Of a DNA stretch of 64,000 nt, positions 43,116 through 55,747 are shown one piece after another. This stretch comes from Paramyrothecium sp. XJ0827. Lineage: Eukaryota > Ascomycota > Sordariomycetes > Hypocreales > Stachybotryaceae. The notes under the pieces are model-generated. The model did no database searches and was not told the DNA's origin. It was given only the letters and a program-made list of their open reading frames with translations. Location of the stretch: assembly GCA_020881915.1 (NCBI GenBank), contig JAJFPB010000002.1, positions 5,591,001-5,655,000 of the forward strand. Direction: 5' to 3'. Each line of letters opens with the position of its first letter. The stretch's first letter is position 1. Both the position numbers and the translations under genes were made by a program.

Positions 43116-45165
43116 GGTTGGGGAAAATTAGGCGCGATGACCGCTACCACAATCTTTGGTAAACAAAAGAGTTTCTGTTTGCCAGCGGCTGTGACGGCAG
43201 GCCAGCCTCTTTTATTCCTTTGTTAACAGGATTCCGGCCTTGAGTCGCCACAAGGAACATGGCCAGCTTTCTATTAATATTCCACCACGGGACTCCAAGA
43301 GCCTTACACTGCACGCGACCTTCGGCCACTGCCAATATAGGACAAGGCGTGACGAGAATCCCCGGCACGTAGGTGCAGGGCCTGGCTAACCCTGGGTCAA
43401 CAGACCGAGAAGGCTGACCAGTGGCAGATCTTGTTTGCGTCGAAGGAGCAAAAGCTTATGCTTCAGCTCTTCCGCCGCCAAGACCGTGACGTGTAAGGTC
43501 GAGATTGAGTGGTTCATGGGGTGACGTAGAGGGGTGCTGACGCCTGCCAATCATGACCCTGGTGAATGAGGCTGATCGCGGAATCTTTCTCCAAACTGCT
43601 AAGCGACTCTGAATCCTCCCGCCTTTGGCCGTTCCGGTTCAATTCCAAAAGTCCGTCCCTTGTCAAATGTTTTCCACTTTCCACCCGCTCCCCCTGTCAA
43701 ATGTTTCCGCCTGTCCCCCTGTCGTGCTGACAGAAAAACATTCCAACCACAAGAGCCGGATCTGTGAAAAGACTCGAATGACAATTTTGGCGATTAAATA
43801 TTCTCTAATTTATCCCCTAATCAATCCTAACCATTTGGGAATAGTCAGTCGTTGTTAATTTGGGCTGGGGCATCGTGTTGTGCTGTGGCCTCGGCCAAGC
43901 GAGGACCAGGTGCGGCGGGCAGTTTTGTGCTGACATCCAATCATCACATGGCAAAGGCGGCAAGGGTGGGCTCTCAGTCATAAGCTTTCCCGAAAATTTT
44001 CGGATATCATATTTCACGTCTCATCTCGCACACTGGGAATGAAAACCTGGAGTATCTTTGCTCGATTTGAGAGCCACAAGAACACGTCATAGCCATGTTG
44101 TGAAGGACTTGCAGAATCTTGCTATGTCTATCTAAGATAATTTTTTGACAATGATACTAGCAAGATGACTGAGCTCTTAATTCCGTCTCCGAAAGAGGAA
44201 TTCTGCTACCTGTCCTCTCAACCTCCGGAACTTGATCGTACTAGCCGCGGGTTCTTGCGACTTGTAGTTCGGCCACCGCGCGTCGGTTTCTTCGACTTCC
44301 GTGCTGGCTTTTATGTATGTTAAGCATGAAACGAAAGAACCGGGAATTGTTGACTTTCCTGCGGCCAGGTGGCCATTAGTAATGCTGTAAACTACTGACC
44401 GACCTGCTCGGGGGTTGCTTAGAGGTTCATCCAACGCCAACTTCCCATTGGGTCCAAAGGAACGAGTGATTCAAATGCCGAGCCCGCGTTCCTACGAACA
44501 ATAGTCGTGCATATCTTTATTACAGACGTTCCGTGTCTATGTCTCCTTAGTATGGAGGGCCGTCATTGCAATTATTGCACCATCTCTCCAGTGAAACAGC
44601 GTAGGGTCGAGCCCTAAGCGACAAGTATATTCAGTATGTAGCAATTGCAAAATTCTTGGCAAATGCACTGTATAAGGTCTGCTATTTGGCAATACTATGT
44701 CGCATGTTGTGCTGCTGTGGCTCTAGTTGGCTCGTTCGTCTTTCGCACTTTGATTGGGTCTATTCGAAAGACTGACCCGTGCAGAAAATGTCCAACGCGC
44801 GCTTTGCCAGAAAGTTCTGCCTTTTGCGACTACAGTCATCCTCTTCGGATTTATGATCTTACTGCATTCTTAGTTCCTTTAATCAAATCTGTACTTGGGT
44901 CATCTTGCTGGCGTACGTAATAGGTGAGGGAGCTGCTGTGGGACGCGCACACCCAAGTGCATGCACCAGAGTCTCATAAGCAAGAGCCGGAATCATGTGC
45001 CGAAGGACTCAACCCGCACTATCCGAGTGGGACCGTCAGTTTGAGAGATTGTGGATAAAAATAAGCTTAATAATGACACACAAAGCCCCATTCCTGCTTG
45101 TTCATCTCAGCATCGTTTATGCTAGAAAATCAGAACCTCGTTCACGGTACAACATTGTCGGCACG
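43116..45165. other. Intergenic region
   Basis: About 2 kb between divergent starts. TGTCAAATGTTT occurs twice (43661-43672 and 43695-43706) in a pyrimidine-rich stretch. No gene recognised; the frame upstream of the tannase ATG (44995-45165) is open but not assigned. Confidence 0.5.
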
Positions 45166-46746
45166 ATGAGGCAACCTGCTTTCTCTCAGTTGCTAAGCCT
45201 CGCTTCTTTCGCACCAGCGACCAGGGACTCTCCATTGCACCCAAAGGGGCTCGAAGCCCGCTGCACTGCCCTAGTTGAGACCTTGATCCTGCCCAACACT
45301 ACCGTCTGGTTCTCCGAAGTTGTTAGAGCTAATGCGACGATCCCCCTGTCACAAAATGATCCGTCTTGCAACCGTCCGTCTCAGCAAGTCCATGTGGATA
45401 TGTGTCGCGTTGTTACAAAGGTGACCACTTCTGTATCTCCTCCCGGGCAGCTCAGTCTGGAGGCTTGGCTACCGCTTCACTGGAATGGGCGCTTCATGAG
45501 CATTGGCAACGGGGGGCTCGCAGGTTGCATTCTGTACGAGGATCTAGCCTATGGAGTGTCCCAGGGCTTTGCCACTGTTGGGGCCAATAATGGCCACAAT
45601 GGCACTTCAGGCAAGGCATTCTATCAGAATGAAGCTGCGTTAGAGGACTTCGTCTATCGATCTGTTCACACCGGGGCAGTGCTTGGAAAAGATATCACGG
45701 AAACATTCTACGGCAAGCGCCACGACAAGTCATACTACTTGGGGTGTTCGACGGGCGGCCGGCAAGGATTCAAAGAAGCCCAGGACTTTCCTGATGGCTT
45801 CGATGGAATCCTTGCCGGCGCACCTGCCTTTGCTTGGACCTCATTAATGTTCTGGGAGGCGACGTTCTGGACAGCCACTGGTCCGCCCGGCTCTGCGACG
45901 TTCTTGACGACACAGGAATGGGGGCTTGTGACCCAAGATGTCTTGAAGCAGTGTGATGGACTAGACGGGTTGGTTGACGGAGTGATTGAAGACCCTGACC
46001 TTTGTGAATACCGGCCTGAGTCCTTGCTGTGCGGCCACAAAGGTACCGGTGAGAACTGCTTGTCCAGTGCCCAAGTTGGCACGGTTCGCTCAATATTTTC
46101 TGAACTTCATGGACTCGATGGCAGCTTCATATATCCTAGGCTGTCACCGGGCTCAGATCCTTCAACCCTCGGCAACGGCGTTCCATTTCGGTATGCAGTA
46201 GAATGGTGGCGATACGCGGTTGACAATAACACGGAAAGGGAGCCGTCCTTTACACTGCAGGATTATGCAGCAGCCAGAAGCCAAAACCCATTCAACATCG
46301 AGACATGGAATGGAGACCTCTCGGGCGCTCGCAATGCCGGCACCAAGATTTTACACTTTCACGGCCTGACGGATAGGCTCATTTCGAGCGACAACTCTCA
46401 ACGTTACTATAACCACGTCGCTCGAACCATGAGTCTAACCTCCGAGGAGCTGGATGACTTCTATCGGTACTTCCGAATATCGGGAACAGATCACTGTTCA
46501 GGAGGTGTCGGCGCTTTTCGCATCGGGAATCAGCTCGATAATGCAGTTGGCTTTGAGCCTGAGAACAATGTGCTATGGTCCCTGGTACGGTGGGTAGAGG
46601 AGGGTGTTGCACCTGAGTATGTTTGGGGTGAGGGCACAGCGGAAGATAACAGCACCTTTACGAGGAATCACTGCAAGTATCCTCTACGAAACCGCTACAG
46701 AGGCAGTGGAAGCTCAAACGAGGCAGAGAGCTGGGAATGCGTGTGA
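45166..46746 (+). CDS. Tannase / feruloyl esterase family protein
   Basis: Single exon, 526 aa from the ATG at 45166, chosen because it leaves a short hydrophobic leader (AFSQLLSLASFAPA) before the mature start; the frame is open back to 44995. Catalytic Ser lies in YYLGCSTGGRQG, Asp in HFHGLTDRLIS and His in SGTDHCSGG. The Ca-binding loop CDGLDGLVDGVIEDPDLC and NGGLAG, ANNGHNGTSG and GILAGAPAF are hallmarks of the tannase family. The paired cysteines around the Ser and His (the CS-D-HC disulfide) are present. Secreted plant-cell-wall ester hydrolysis (feruloyl or galloyl esters) is the usual role; the substrate cannot be told from sequence. Confidence 0.95.
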   Translation: MRQPAFSQLLSLASFAPATRDSPLHPKGLEARCTALVETLILPNTTVWFSEVVRANATIPLSQNDPSCNRPSQQVHVDMCRVVTKVTTSVSPPGQLSLEAWLPLHWNGRFMSIGNGGLAGCILYEDLAYGVSQGFATVGANNGHNGTSGKAFYQNEAALEDFVYRSVHTGAVLGKDITETFYGKRHDKSYYLGCSTGGRQGFKEAQDFPDGFDGILAGAPAFAWTSLMFWEATFWTATGPPGSATFLTTQEWGLVTQDVLKQCDGLDGLVDGVIEDPDLCEYRPESLLCGHKGTGENCLSSAQVGTVRSIFSELHGLDGSFIYPRLSPGSDPSTLGNGVPFRYAVEWWRYAVDNNTEREPSFTLQDYAAARSQNPFNIETWNGDLSGARNAGTKILHFHGLTDRLISSDNSQRYYNHVARTMSLTSEELDDFYRYFRISGTDHCSGGVGAFRIGNQLDNAVGFEPENNVLWSLVRWVEEGVAPEYVWGEGTAEDNSTFTRNHCKYPLRNRYRGSGSSNEAESWECV

Positions 46747-47712
46747 GATCTCGCATTGCTAGTGCTGACACCAGGTAGTGGTCTGCTGTAAAGTACAAAA
46801 GCATCGTCCACTCTCGGGCGTTCTAACACCATGTTGAGCAGGAAATACGTGGAAAGTCTCTCACCAGTGAATTTCAAGTGTAAACCCATATCATTATCAA
46901 TGTTGCACTAGTTGCTCATGTGCTTTGAAGATCACCATACCGTCCTAATCCCATACCAACACTGATACGCCAGGAAGCAAGCCTCATTTGACGGCATCTC
47001 ACAGATCTGATTAATTTACTTACCATCATGATGCAAATGGGCTTGAACTTGGAGCCGCAATAAGTCTCATTGCGGTCAATTGGCATGACTGGAGAGCGAA
47101 CATAGACGACAGCATTGTAATGGACCAGGAAGTCACGTTCTAGTGGAAATGTGGGAGAGGATTACATCCGAATCTCAGACGGGAGGTGTTTGGGGCGAGT
47201 TCTGGGTACGTAAAGCTCCGATACATGAGGCCTCCGGTCACTGCAACAATCTCACTGCATCCGCGTAAGAACACAATCGGCGTTGCTTAATTGGTGCCTT
47301 CGAGTCTGTCGCTGAAAATCGCCTAATAGGGGCGAGTGCGCCTAACATCTGTGGGCCCTGCATCACAGGGGATCGACACTTGAACTATTCTCAATCCACC
47401 TGATCCTGCAATGGCCGCCCATTGAGCTTCATCTGCTCGCTTGTGATTTTTATCCCCCCGTTATCCCCTATATCACCTCGCATGCTTGATTATTGATCTG
47501 GAACACGCAGCATGACTTGGCCCGGGCAAGCCCAGGCCACTATTTGGGTATTTCACCCTCGCATGACTGGAAACACTACTTCAATGTCCAAATACAATTT
47601 TCGTAATCCAACGAAGATATGTAAAACTTGAAGCATACTTGGCCAGTAGTGTTACCATCAACGGACAACTGGGGCGTGGTGATTATGGGCAGGTTTTTGC
47701 CTTGTCGGATGG
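46747..47712. other. Convergent intergenic region
   Basis: About 1 kb. No gene or repeat recognised. Confidence 0.5.
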
Positions 47713-49241
47713 TCACGCATCTCCTCCGATTTGCATTGTGTGCTTTACTGAGAAATCATACCCTGAGTGGGAAAAATCAATTCTTTGACCTGATCTTCTG
47801 CATTGACCCAATGAGTAGCTTGCGTCAAGGATGTCTAGATTTGTGAGACGCAATTGGTGGCTAGTATATCCACTGAGTGAAGACGTTGATTGTGCGTCAA
47901 GGCAACACAAGGTAAGTAAGAACGAGTGCAAGACCCAGTGACACCCACAGCAGTAGAAAACAAATGGGAGTGGCCAGAGACAACCATGAGTATCGTGTAT
48001 TCCACCATATGATCTCAATAGAGGGATGCTGGATTCCTCATAAACCTTTGATCTGTCATCCCCTGCCCACTGCAACATTGCCGGACAGGAAGTCCTTGCA
48101 AGCGAAAATGTGGTTAATGGCGGCGAAAATACCCCGTTCTTCTGATCATACGTCTCTTCACCGTGAACAGGCTTCCAGCCCAGCCGCCTTGCTACCGTTC
48201 CTTTCGTCCTGCGATGACCGGCCCACCCGCTTTCGGCTATGAAAGGATCCCCAGCCGTGGTAGTTGCTGCCTCAGCAATCGTCACAGTTCTCACTTCTGG
48301 TTTCTGGGGTCCGTGTTTGCTTCCCGGCAAGACACCCTTGCGGAACGCTGTTTCGACGCACCCCTTAGCGACCTCATATATCGTGATCCGCCCTGCTGTC
48401 GGAAACACGATGCCATTTTTTCCGAAGGGGAGATCTTCTCCGCCATTCTCTTTAATGTGCTTTATGCAAAGAATGTATAAATCTGCAAGATCAGCCACGT
48501 GTACGTAGTCGATGACACCTATATCGGTTCTCAATGCAAAGCTGTGCCCACGCGACAAGGTGTAGGCCATCATGATGGGAATGATAAGCCCCGCAGTCTG
48601 GAACAAGCCTTGCCCCGTTCCAAATATACAAGGGGCCTGGATGCTCATCACTTGGACTCCTGTCTCGAGGCCAGTATCGATAGCTAGGAGCTCAGCGGTG
48701 CGTTGGGGGTAAAGACCATCTGAGGCTTCCAGAGATTTTTCGAAGCTGTACACTGTTTCTCCGTCCTCGTCGCAGTATTCGGCGTCGGGTCGTGCGACAC
48801 CAGTGAGGGGCCTATCCGAGATATTTGAACATCCACTTGCGTGAATCATCCAAGCTGGTGATGCTCTCCCAGGACGTCTAGCTAAACCCCGGATTAGCGC
48901 CTCCGCGGTAGGCGAGTGAAAACCAGACGCTGCGTTGATGACAACATCATGCCGGCTGGCGACTTCAGCTCTAAAACAACAGTCAAAGGGACAGACGTCA
49001 GCCTTTTAGAAACTCTTCAAACGATCAGGAACGCTTACAGGACGTCGACCTGATTCAAATCGCTGAATGGAATGCAATCTATGAGGTGATCATATTTCTT
49101 TTTCAGCTTTGCCACGCGATCATCGCCACGCACCAACAGAGTGATGGGTGCACCTCCCAGACAGCCGCTGGTAAGGAGGCGGTCTAAAATTGTCCCGCCA
49201 ACATACCCCGTTGCGCCAGCAAGGAGGATTCTCGGAGGCAT
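47713..49241 (-). CDS. NAD(P)-binding epimerase/reductase-like protein (atypical SDR)
   Basis: Exons 49241-49039 and 48970-47713 with a 68-nt GTAAGC...TTTTAG intron. The N-terminus has the Rossmann motif RILLAGATGYVGG (GxxGxxG) and, after the join, ASRHDVVINAASGFHS. Later motifs are WMIHASGCSNIS, ETGVQVMSIQAPCIFGTGQG, TDIGVIDYVHVADLADLYILC, GIVFPTAGRITIYEVAKG and RLGWKP. This is the NAD-dependent epimerase/NmrA-like group found in many fungal species. The open frame continues about 110 residues beyond RLGWKPVHGEETYD to a stop at 47713. That tail is Cys-rich, hydrophobic and unlike the family. A GTATGA donor at the end of the conserved part (near 48150) suggests a last intron and an earlier true end, so the 3' boundary is uncertain. 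Confidence 0.78.
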
Positions 49242-51454
49242 GTTAGCTTTCTAAACAATGATGGAAGAATAAGAGGGCAATTGTGAGGCGAGCCCAAGAT
49301 TTCAGAGGCTTATTGTGGATAACTTGCTCATGTCTAGCTTGGCAAACCAAATAGAGGCGGCTCTATAAAGCACAATGGTGCAGAATAACTCTTATGGCTG
49401 CTCTTGTGACGTGTCCTTTCATGAAGAGAACCGAGGCAATCTGTGTGCGCGGCGCTATGTCATCGCCGTGTATACCTGCCCAATCTGTGTATGTGAATCT
49501 ATGCAAAGTCATACATGGAGTACCGGAAGAGGGCTAATCCACAATAGCCATCCTGGACAGGCAATCTTGCCTGACGATTAGAGGAGGCGCATGCATGATA
49601 CTGTTTTGGGAACGACATGTGATGGGGTTACAATCTAGCAAGCCAAGGTTTCCAGGTTGGGTAGAAGCACGCATTTTCTTGAATTCAAGTCTGTGCTACC
49701 GCTACGTGTCATCGGCTAGCACCCTGGCATGGAGCTCTATCGTCCCTCTATTGAGCTTACCACGTGTTCTGCATGACGTGCTGACGTCTGTCTCTGCTGA
49801 GTTGCTACAATAAACTCTTACAAACAGATTATTCTTTGTTGTAGTTCTGGCTCCAATCGTGAATCACGGATGCATGGCAGAGCAGTAAAGTTTTGAGGTG
49901 CTCAATGCAACATGGAAAGAGGTTAGATCAAGGTGCAGGGCGAATCATCTAGTATAACTACCTCCTGCGAAACTGCCGTCGACATACCATTCTGCTTTGG
50001 TCACAGATTTGCTTTCATCACCAAGCAAGAAGCAAATGGACGCCACTATTTCGTCTGGTTCGCCCAAGCGCTTCAAAACTTACCGGACGCTAGATTCTGG
50101 GACAATATTCTGCCAGGGTTATATTTTAAGATGGTAGAGGCGTGGCTCAAAAGTCGATCGCAATTGTTCCTAATATGATGGAATGTAATTCTTACGTACC
50201 GGCTAGACTTTCATTCCCATATTGAAATATAATTGACTGGAAAATCATGGGACTTCTCAATGCCTTTATGTTGGGTTCCTGATTTGGCGTTCCAGGGTAG
50301 CTCGAATAAGTCGACTCCTGTGAAGAGGTACACAATCCAAATCTTCGCTAAATGGGCATCAAAGATCAAAGAACGGAGGCGCTGGGCATTATAAGTACTG
50401 TCTAAGCATAAATCTAGCATGAGAGCAGCAGATCCCTCCCAATGCAAAAAACAAGTCTTGGGGACACATTGCAACCCCAGCCACGCGAGCAACCAAGATC
50501 TTGGAATAAGCCGGGTTTGATCGACACCGGGAAACCAGCCAGGGCAGACTAGATGAGGGAATCGAAGATAAAGAAGACCTTGATTTGCAATGTATCCTAT
50601 CTTCGCTGGCCACATTCCCTTCGGATATTTTTGCCCCGTCCGGAACGTTGGTCTCTGATGCTGGAAAAGAAGGTGGGTTACATCTCGTCGTATCTGCACC
50701 TAGGTTTCAGTCCCACTGCGGATGGTAGGCCGAAGCTACAGACTATCATCATTGCAAGTATGTCCGAAACGGTGCATTGCATGATGTTTTTATTCTTGAT
50801 GTAGGCCAATGGTGGGTCATCTTTCTTCTTCCTCTTTAGCAGAGCAGAGAAGACGGGAATCTTGTCACTTGGCTTGCATGACTTGAGCAGTGACGACAAA
50901 CCGAGGCACCTGAATCATAGCCTTCCGTGTTTATTTTTCCATTATATACATTGGTCCGACAGAAGAAGACCCGCACTTCCGCGGGCGCTGAGGAACCTGA
51001 GCTGCCAACTTGGTGACGATTACCAGCTGATCATCTTGGGTTCCTCCCTTTGCCTTGGAGCTATGATGCTAAGCTTTGCATCTCGTCCCGGTGGTGTGTC
51101 TTGGCAAACGCGGGGGTTGCATCGCCAATCCAACACTTCCCCGCAAACCGCACAACCCTTTCGTGGCGGATAGACTAGCTTGACCCAATGGAATGTCTGA
51201 TTATGACAGGAGAGAGGAGCCACGCAGTCCTTGGCGACGCTGCAGTACCGGCAGTCATCCGGGCAGTTGCCCAAGGTGGGCATACAAGTCCGCGGTAACA
51301 GTGTTGGAGGATCCTATTTATGATCACCAATTCGCACACTGGTCATCTGATTCGGTCCATCGCTCCTCCACCGCTGGTCTGTCACCAAGACCAACTTTGC
51401 TTGGACGTCCTTCACATCTAGATTGTTCTGGCTGGCGCATGAGCTGTACGCAAA
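49242..51454. other. Intergenic region
   Basis: About 2.2 kb between divergent starts. Frames at 50211-50699 and 51020-51283 (minus) were examined; neither shows a recognisable domain. Nothing else seen. Confidence 0.5.
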
Positions 51455-53303
51455 ATGACCAGCAACGAGGAAAAGAACGAGCCCACGAGCTATGGCATTG
51501 AGAATAGCGAGAGGAAATACGGCGACGGGGCCGAAGAGAACGAGAGCCCTTACGGAGTGACGCTGGCACAGATGAGGCGCGTCCGCCGACGCGCCGACCT
51601 GCGCATGCTGCCCGCGCTCGGGCTCATGTACGGCATTTCTCTCATGGACAGAAAGAACGTTGCCAACGCAGCCATTGCCGGGATGCTGGTCGATCTGGAC
51701 CTGACGAGAGGCTACGGGTACAACCTCATCACCTTGACGTTTTTCATCTCTTACACCATTTTCCAGCCCGTCATGACGGTTCTCTGCCGCAAGCTCGGGC
51801 CGAAGCGATTCCTTTCAGCGATCTGCGTCGCCTGGGGAGCGGTGATTATCGGGTTCGGATTCGTCCACCAGTGGAGGGTCATGGTCCGCTGAGACTCCTC
51901 TTGGGGCTCTTCGAGGCCGGTTTCTTCCCCGGCGCGGTGTATCTCTTGTCCACCTGGTACACGAGGTGTATGTTGTCTCACCCCAACCATGAGCTGTGTT
52001 CTTTTAGTATTAATGTTACGCAGTTGAGATTGCTAAGAGATATTCCATCTTTTATCTTACCGGCAGTATTCTCTCCGCACTTTCGGGCATCTTGGCTTAC
52101 GGCCTCATGCAGTTAGAGGGTTATGGAGGCATTCGGGGATGGCGTTGGTAAGTGCATGTCCCCTCACCTGTCTTCGCATTTCATAGGTGTCGGCCGATCT
52201 AACTCATATTTTCGTATCCCCCAACAGGATTTTCATCATCGAAGGAATCCTTACCTGTGTAGTCGGCCTTTTTGCCTACACCGTGCTTGTCAAGTTTCCG
52301 GATCAAGAAATCGACAAACCTTCGCCATTCTTCCTGAGTCAAAACGAAGCCAAGGCCGTGCTTCATCGTTTGGATGCAGATCGTGGAGATACTGAGCTGG
52401 AGCGATTCAATCTGGCCAAGTTTCTCAAACCTGCGTTGGACATCGAGATCTGGGGCTTTGCCCTTCTTTTCTTGTGAGTACCTGCCAAATCCTGTCCTGC
52501 TAATCATGACGCATCGGGCCTGTACACAGCTGTGGTGCTAGTCTGGCTAATACACCCATGTCACTCTCGATAGCCTCACCACGACCGTCTCATACTCGTT
52601 CGCGTTCTTCCTTCCGGTAGTCTTGAACCAAAACCTCAAGTTTAGCGTAGCCGCCGCTCAGTGCCTCGGATCCCCTCCTTACGTCTTTTCTGCATTTGTC
52701 ATGTTCGCCGGTTCTTGGGCTGGAGATCGATACAAGAAACGAGCGCTTATAATTCTGGTCAATGCAATGGTCAGCGTGATCGGCCTTCCAATCATGGCCT
52801 GGCATTCCTCACCAGCAGTGAAATACTTTGGTATCTTCATCGCTGTCGCTGGCGTCAATGCTAACATTCCAGCTATCATGGCATATCAAGTACGTCGATA
52901 TCCCAGAGTTTTGTCTCACAATTCTTCTCTACGATCGTTCAAGCTAACTATTCAAAACAGGCGAACAACATCCGCGGACAATGGAAGCGCGCATTCTGCT
53001 CGGCCACTCTCACTGGTCTCGGTGGCGTTGGCGGCATAGCGGGAAGTCTCGTGTTCCGAACGCAAGATTCACCTGGTTATCTGCCTGGCATGATTGCTTG
53101 TCTAGTGTATGTCATTACTCTCATTGCAAATATTCATTTACGGAAGAAAGATTTGCTAATGATTTTCCCTCTTGATCAGATCTACCGTTTTGGTTATTGT
53201 GCTGACTGTTGTTATGTCCATACGGTTCCGGCACCGAAACCGTCAGGCGGACCGCGGGGAGATCATAATTCATGGGAGTCCCGAGTTCCGTTACACTATT
53301 TGA
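51455..53303 (+). pseudogene. MFS transporter, allantoate-permease type, one base short
   Basis: Exons 51455-51967, 52024-52147, 52228-52473, 52574-52889, 52961-53106 and 53180-53303. Motifs of the anion:cation symporter (Dal5-like) family are continuous: LRMLPALGLMYGISLMDRKNVANAAIAGM, LLLGLFEAGFFPGAVYLLSTWYTR, GSILSALSGILAYGLMQLEGYGGIRGW, FSVAAAQCLGSPPYV and ANNIRGQWKRAF, ending FRYTI. Exons total 1469 nt, one short of a multiple of three. The frame changes near 51886-51887 between HQWRVMV and LRLLLGLFEAG. One extra C in the CC there would restore it, and no intron fits. So this is a very young pseudogene or an assembly error. The intact version would import small organic anions such as allantoate, nicotinate or pantothenate. 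Confidence 0.85.
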
Positions 53304-53556
53304 TCTACAGCGATAGTACTCAGTTTCAGGACAGAAATAAACCATGCACTCTTGGTTCCGGGTTTACTTGTTATGGTGGTTGTGCATAACTCAGAGAGCG
53401 GCCCACATCTCAGCTGAGGCTGAATTTCTGATTCTGCACAGCCGCAAACCACTTTCCCTAAACACAGTTGTCATCATGAGAGTTCTCGTCCTCACACCTT
53501 CGAGGATACATAGTAGATCATCTCGAATATTTAGATGTTCTTTTCATTCATTCCCA

Positions 53557-55747
53557 ATGGCTCCCTATAAGTACAAGCCTCTGCGCGAGGAGCTCCAAGA
53601 GATCCGCCTAGTGCATCTCCTGCCTGGAACTTTTGACGAACCCATCAGTATCAAAATGGGCCATATTCCAATGCCTTTGCCGCCGCCAATTGTGCCCCAG
53701 AAAAGCAATTTCCGGATTGATGATCTCAAAAGCCTCGTTTCACTGCCTTGGGAGCTTGTAGAGACAAGACAGGGTGACTTGATACTCTTCAATGTCTCGA
53801 CAGGCGAGCAACGTACTGTCGCCGCTGGTGCGGGGTTGCCAATTGACACATTCGAATATGAGCCGCGATTCGAGGCCTTGTCATACACTTGGGGCACTGA
53901 GGATGTTTCCGAGTTGGCTCAAGTCAAAGACGACGCGAAAGGAGATTGCAGAGATCAAGTTGAGACACTGGGACTTCGACCAAACTTGGCCTCTGCTCTT
54001 CGTCATCTCCGACATCTTGACAAAGAGCGAGTTCTTTGGATCGATGCGTTGTGTATCAATCAAGAGGACATTGATGAGCGCAACAGCCAGGTGAAGCGTA
54101 TGGCTACCATATACGCTGTCGCGTTCCGCGTCACTGCATGGCTGGGTGACGAGACCAGCAGCAGCAAGCTTGGGCTCCAGACGCTTCAATACGTCGGGCA
54201 GCAGCTGGATGAGCTGAAATCGGGCAGGCTAATCGCGGCCTCTGATGCTACGAACCGACTCTTCTGGAGAAACGAGTACCTGCCGCCTTTCCCCGCGACG
54301 ACCTGGGATGCGTTGAGCCACATCGTTGAGCGCCCATGGTTCTACAGACTCTGGTGTTGGCAGGAAATGAAGCTGGGCGGCCCCCATGCGGTTATGCAGT
54401 GTGGTACAGATACTGCATCCTGGCGCGACGTGTCTCTAGCAGTAAATTGCCTGCATAGTAGGGATACGTCGCATTTTGCAACGATGGATTTCCACGAGCG
54501 CTGCCGCCACATTAGCCTCAGTAAGCTCGACCATTCAGGTTTCACTACACAAATGCTTGACCTTAGCCGCAGCAAGGGATGTTCTGACCCAAGAGACAAG
54601 ATATATGGGCTCCTAGGCATGACGACGGAGACTTTCAGGTCCAAGATTACGGTGGACTACCTCAAGCCTATTGAGGAAGTATATCAGCAAGCGTTTCTAG
54701 CTCATCTTTACAGCACTCAAAGGCTGGAGTTCCTCAAACATTGCGATCTTGGCAATCGTCAAATCAAAGGGCCTTCTTGGGTGCCAGACTGGTCGAGGAC
54801 GGAATTTGCAGCGCCAATCTTGAGCGAGCAGATGTCTTCAGGCATATCAAGAGCATGGTACAGACTTTCGGAGACGGGCGTCCTAGAGGTCACTGGCCTG
54901 CATCAAACGAGGATCAAGACCATAAGCGAAGCGGCACCCAAGGGTCGAGAACAAACACTGTTGGCGATTAGCGAATGGTACGGCTTTCTTCCCCAGGAGA
55001 AGACGTACATCACGGGTGAAGCTCGAGACGTGGCCTTCATTCTGACTGTGTGCATGAATCGTGTGCGCCATCGAATGCCATCCTCGCGCGGACTCAGCGT
55101 GAATCAGTGGCTTGATCTACTTCATCGGTATCTGAATCTCAAGCAGAATGAAAGGAACGATCCTATCTACAACGAGAGAGAGACTGCCAACGTGATCCAA
55201 AAAGTGCAAGGTCGCCGCTTCTTCACAACCGAAGATGGACATATCGGTACAGCACCTGCAGGTGCCAAAATAGGTAAGAGTTTTCATGGAGTTGATCCAA
55301 ATTCTTGAATGGAAAGCTGACTCCAGTAAAGGCGACTCAATTTGCCTCCTTTTAGGGACGTATGCTCCCACGGTGTTGCGCCAAATGCCGCAGGGCACTC
55401 ATCAAGTTGTCGGAGAATGCTACGTTCATGGCTTGAGTGACGCCGTTGGCATCCTGGGGCCTGTGCCTGACGGGTGGCATGCCATTCACAAAGCTGACGC
55501 TTCAGGAAGGATGATGCCGTGCTTCCTTAACCTTGCGAATAGGACTCACACACGAGAAGATCCTAGGCTGGGCCCTCTGCCGGAAGAATGGGAGCAGCTT
55601 CCGTATGAGAGACTCGATGACGACCCCGCAGTGTTTCAGAAGTTCAGGAATTCGGGAACTGGCGATTTGATAAACTATGACCCAAGGCTATCTCCAACAG
55701 CACTGGAAAGCCAAGGCGTGAAACTGCAGACATTCAGCCTGGTGTAA
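53557..55747 (+). CDS. HET-domain protein (intact)
   Basis: Exons 53557-55273 and 55332-55747, with a 58-nt GTAAGA intron ending GTAAAG, give 710 aa. The first ATG that starts a HET-like N-terminus is at 53557, although the frame is open from 53344. The HET domain has FEALSYTWG near residue 107, LRPNLASALRHLR, ERVLWIDALCINQEDIDERNSQV near residue 160 and IYAVAFRVTAWLGDE, then RPWFYRLWCWQEM, KGCSDPRDKIYGLLGM and WVPDWSR. The C-terminus is the common GAKIGDSICLLLG...VVGECYVHGL module. This is the same architecture as the broken HET gene at 16.7-18.8 kb. It probably takes part in vegetative incompatibility or related cell-death signalling. It follows the MFS gene by 253 bp on the same strand. 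Confidence 0.94.

Noticed and set aside
50211..50699. 162-codon minus-strand frame in the 49.2-51.4 kb gap
   Set aside because: No family resemblance, weak codon character and no partner exons; not enough to call a gene.
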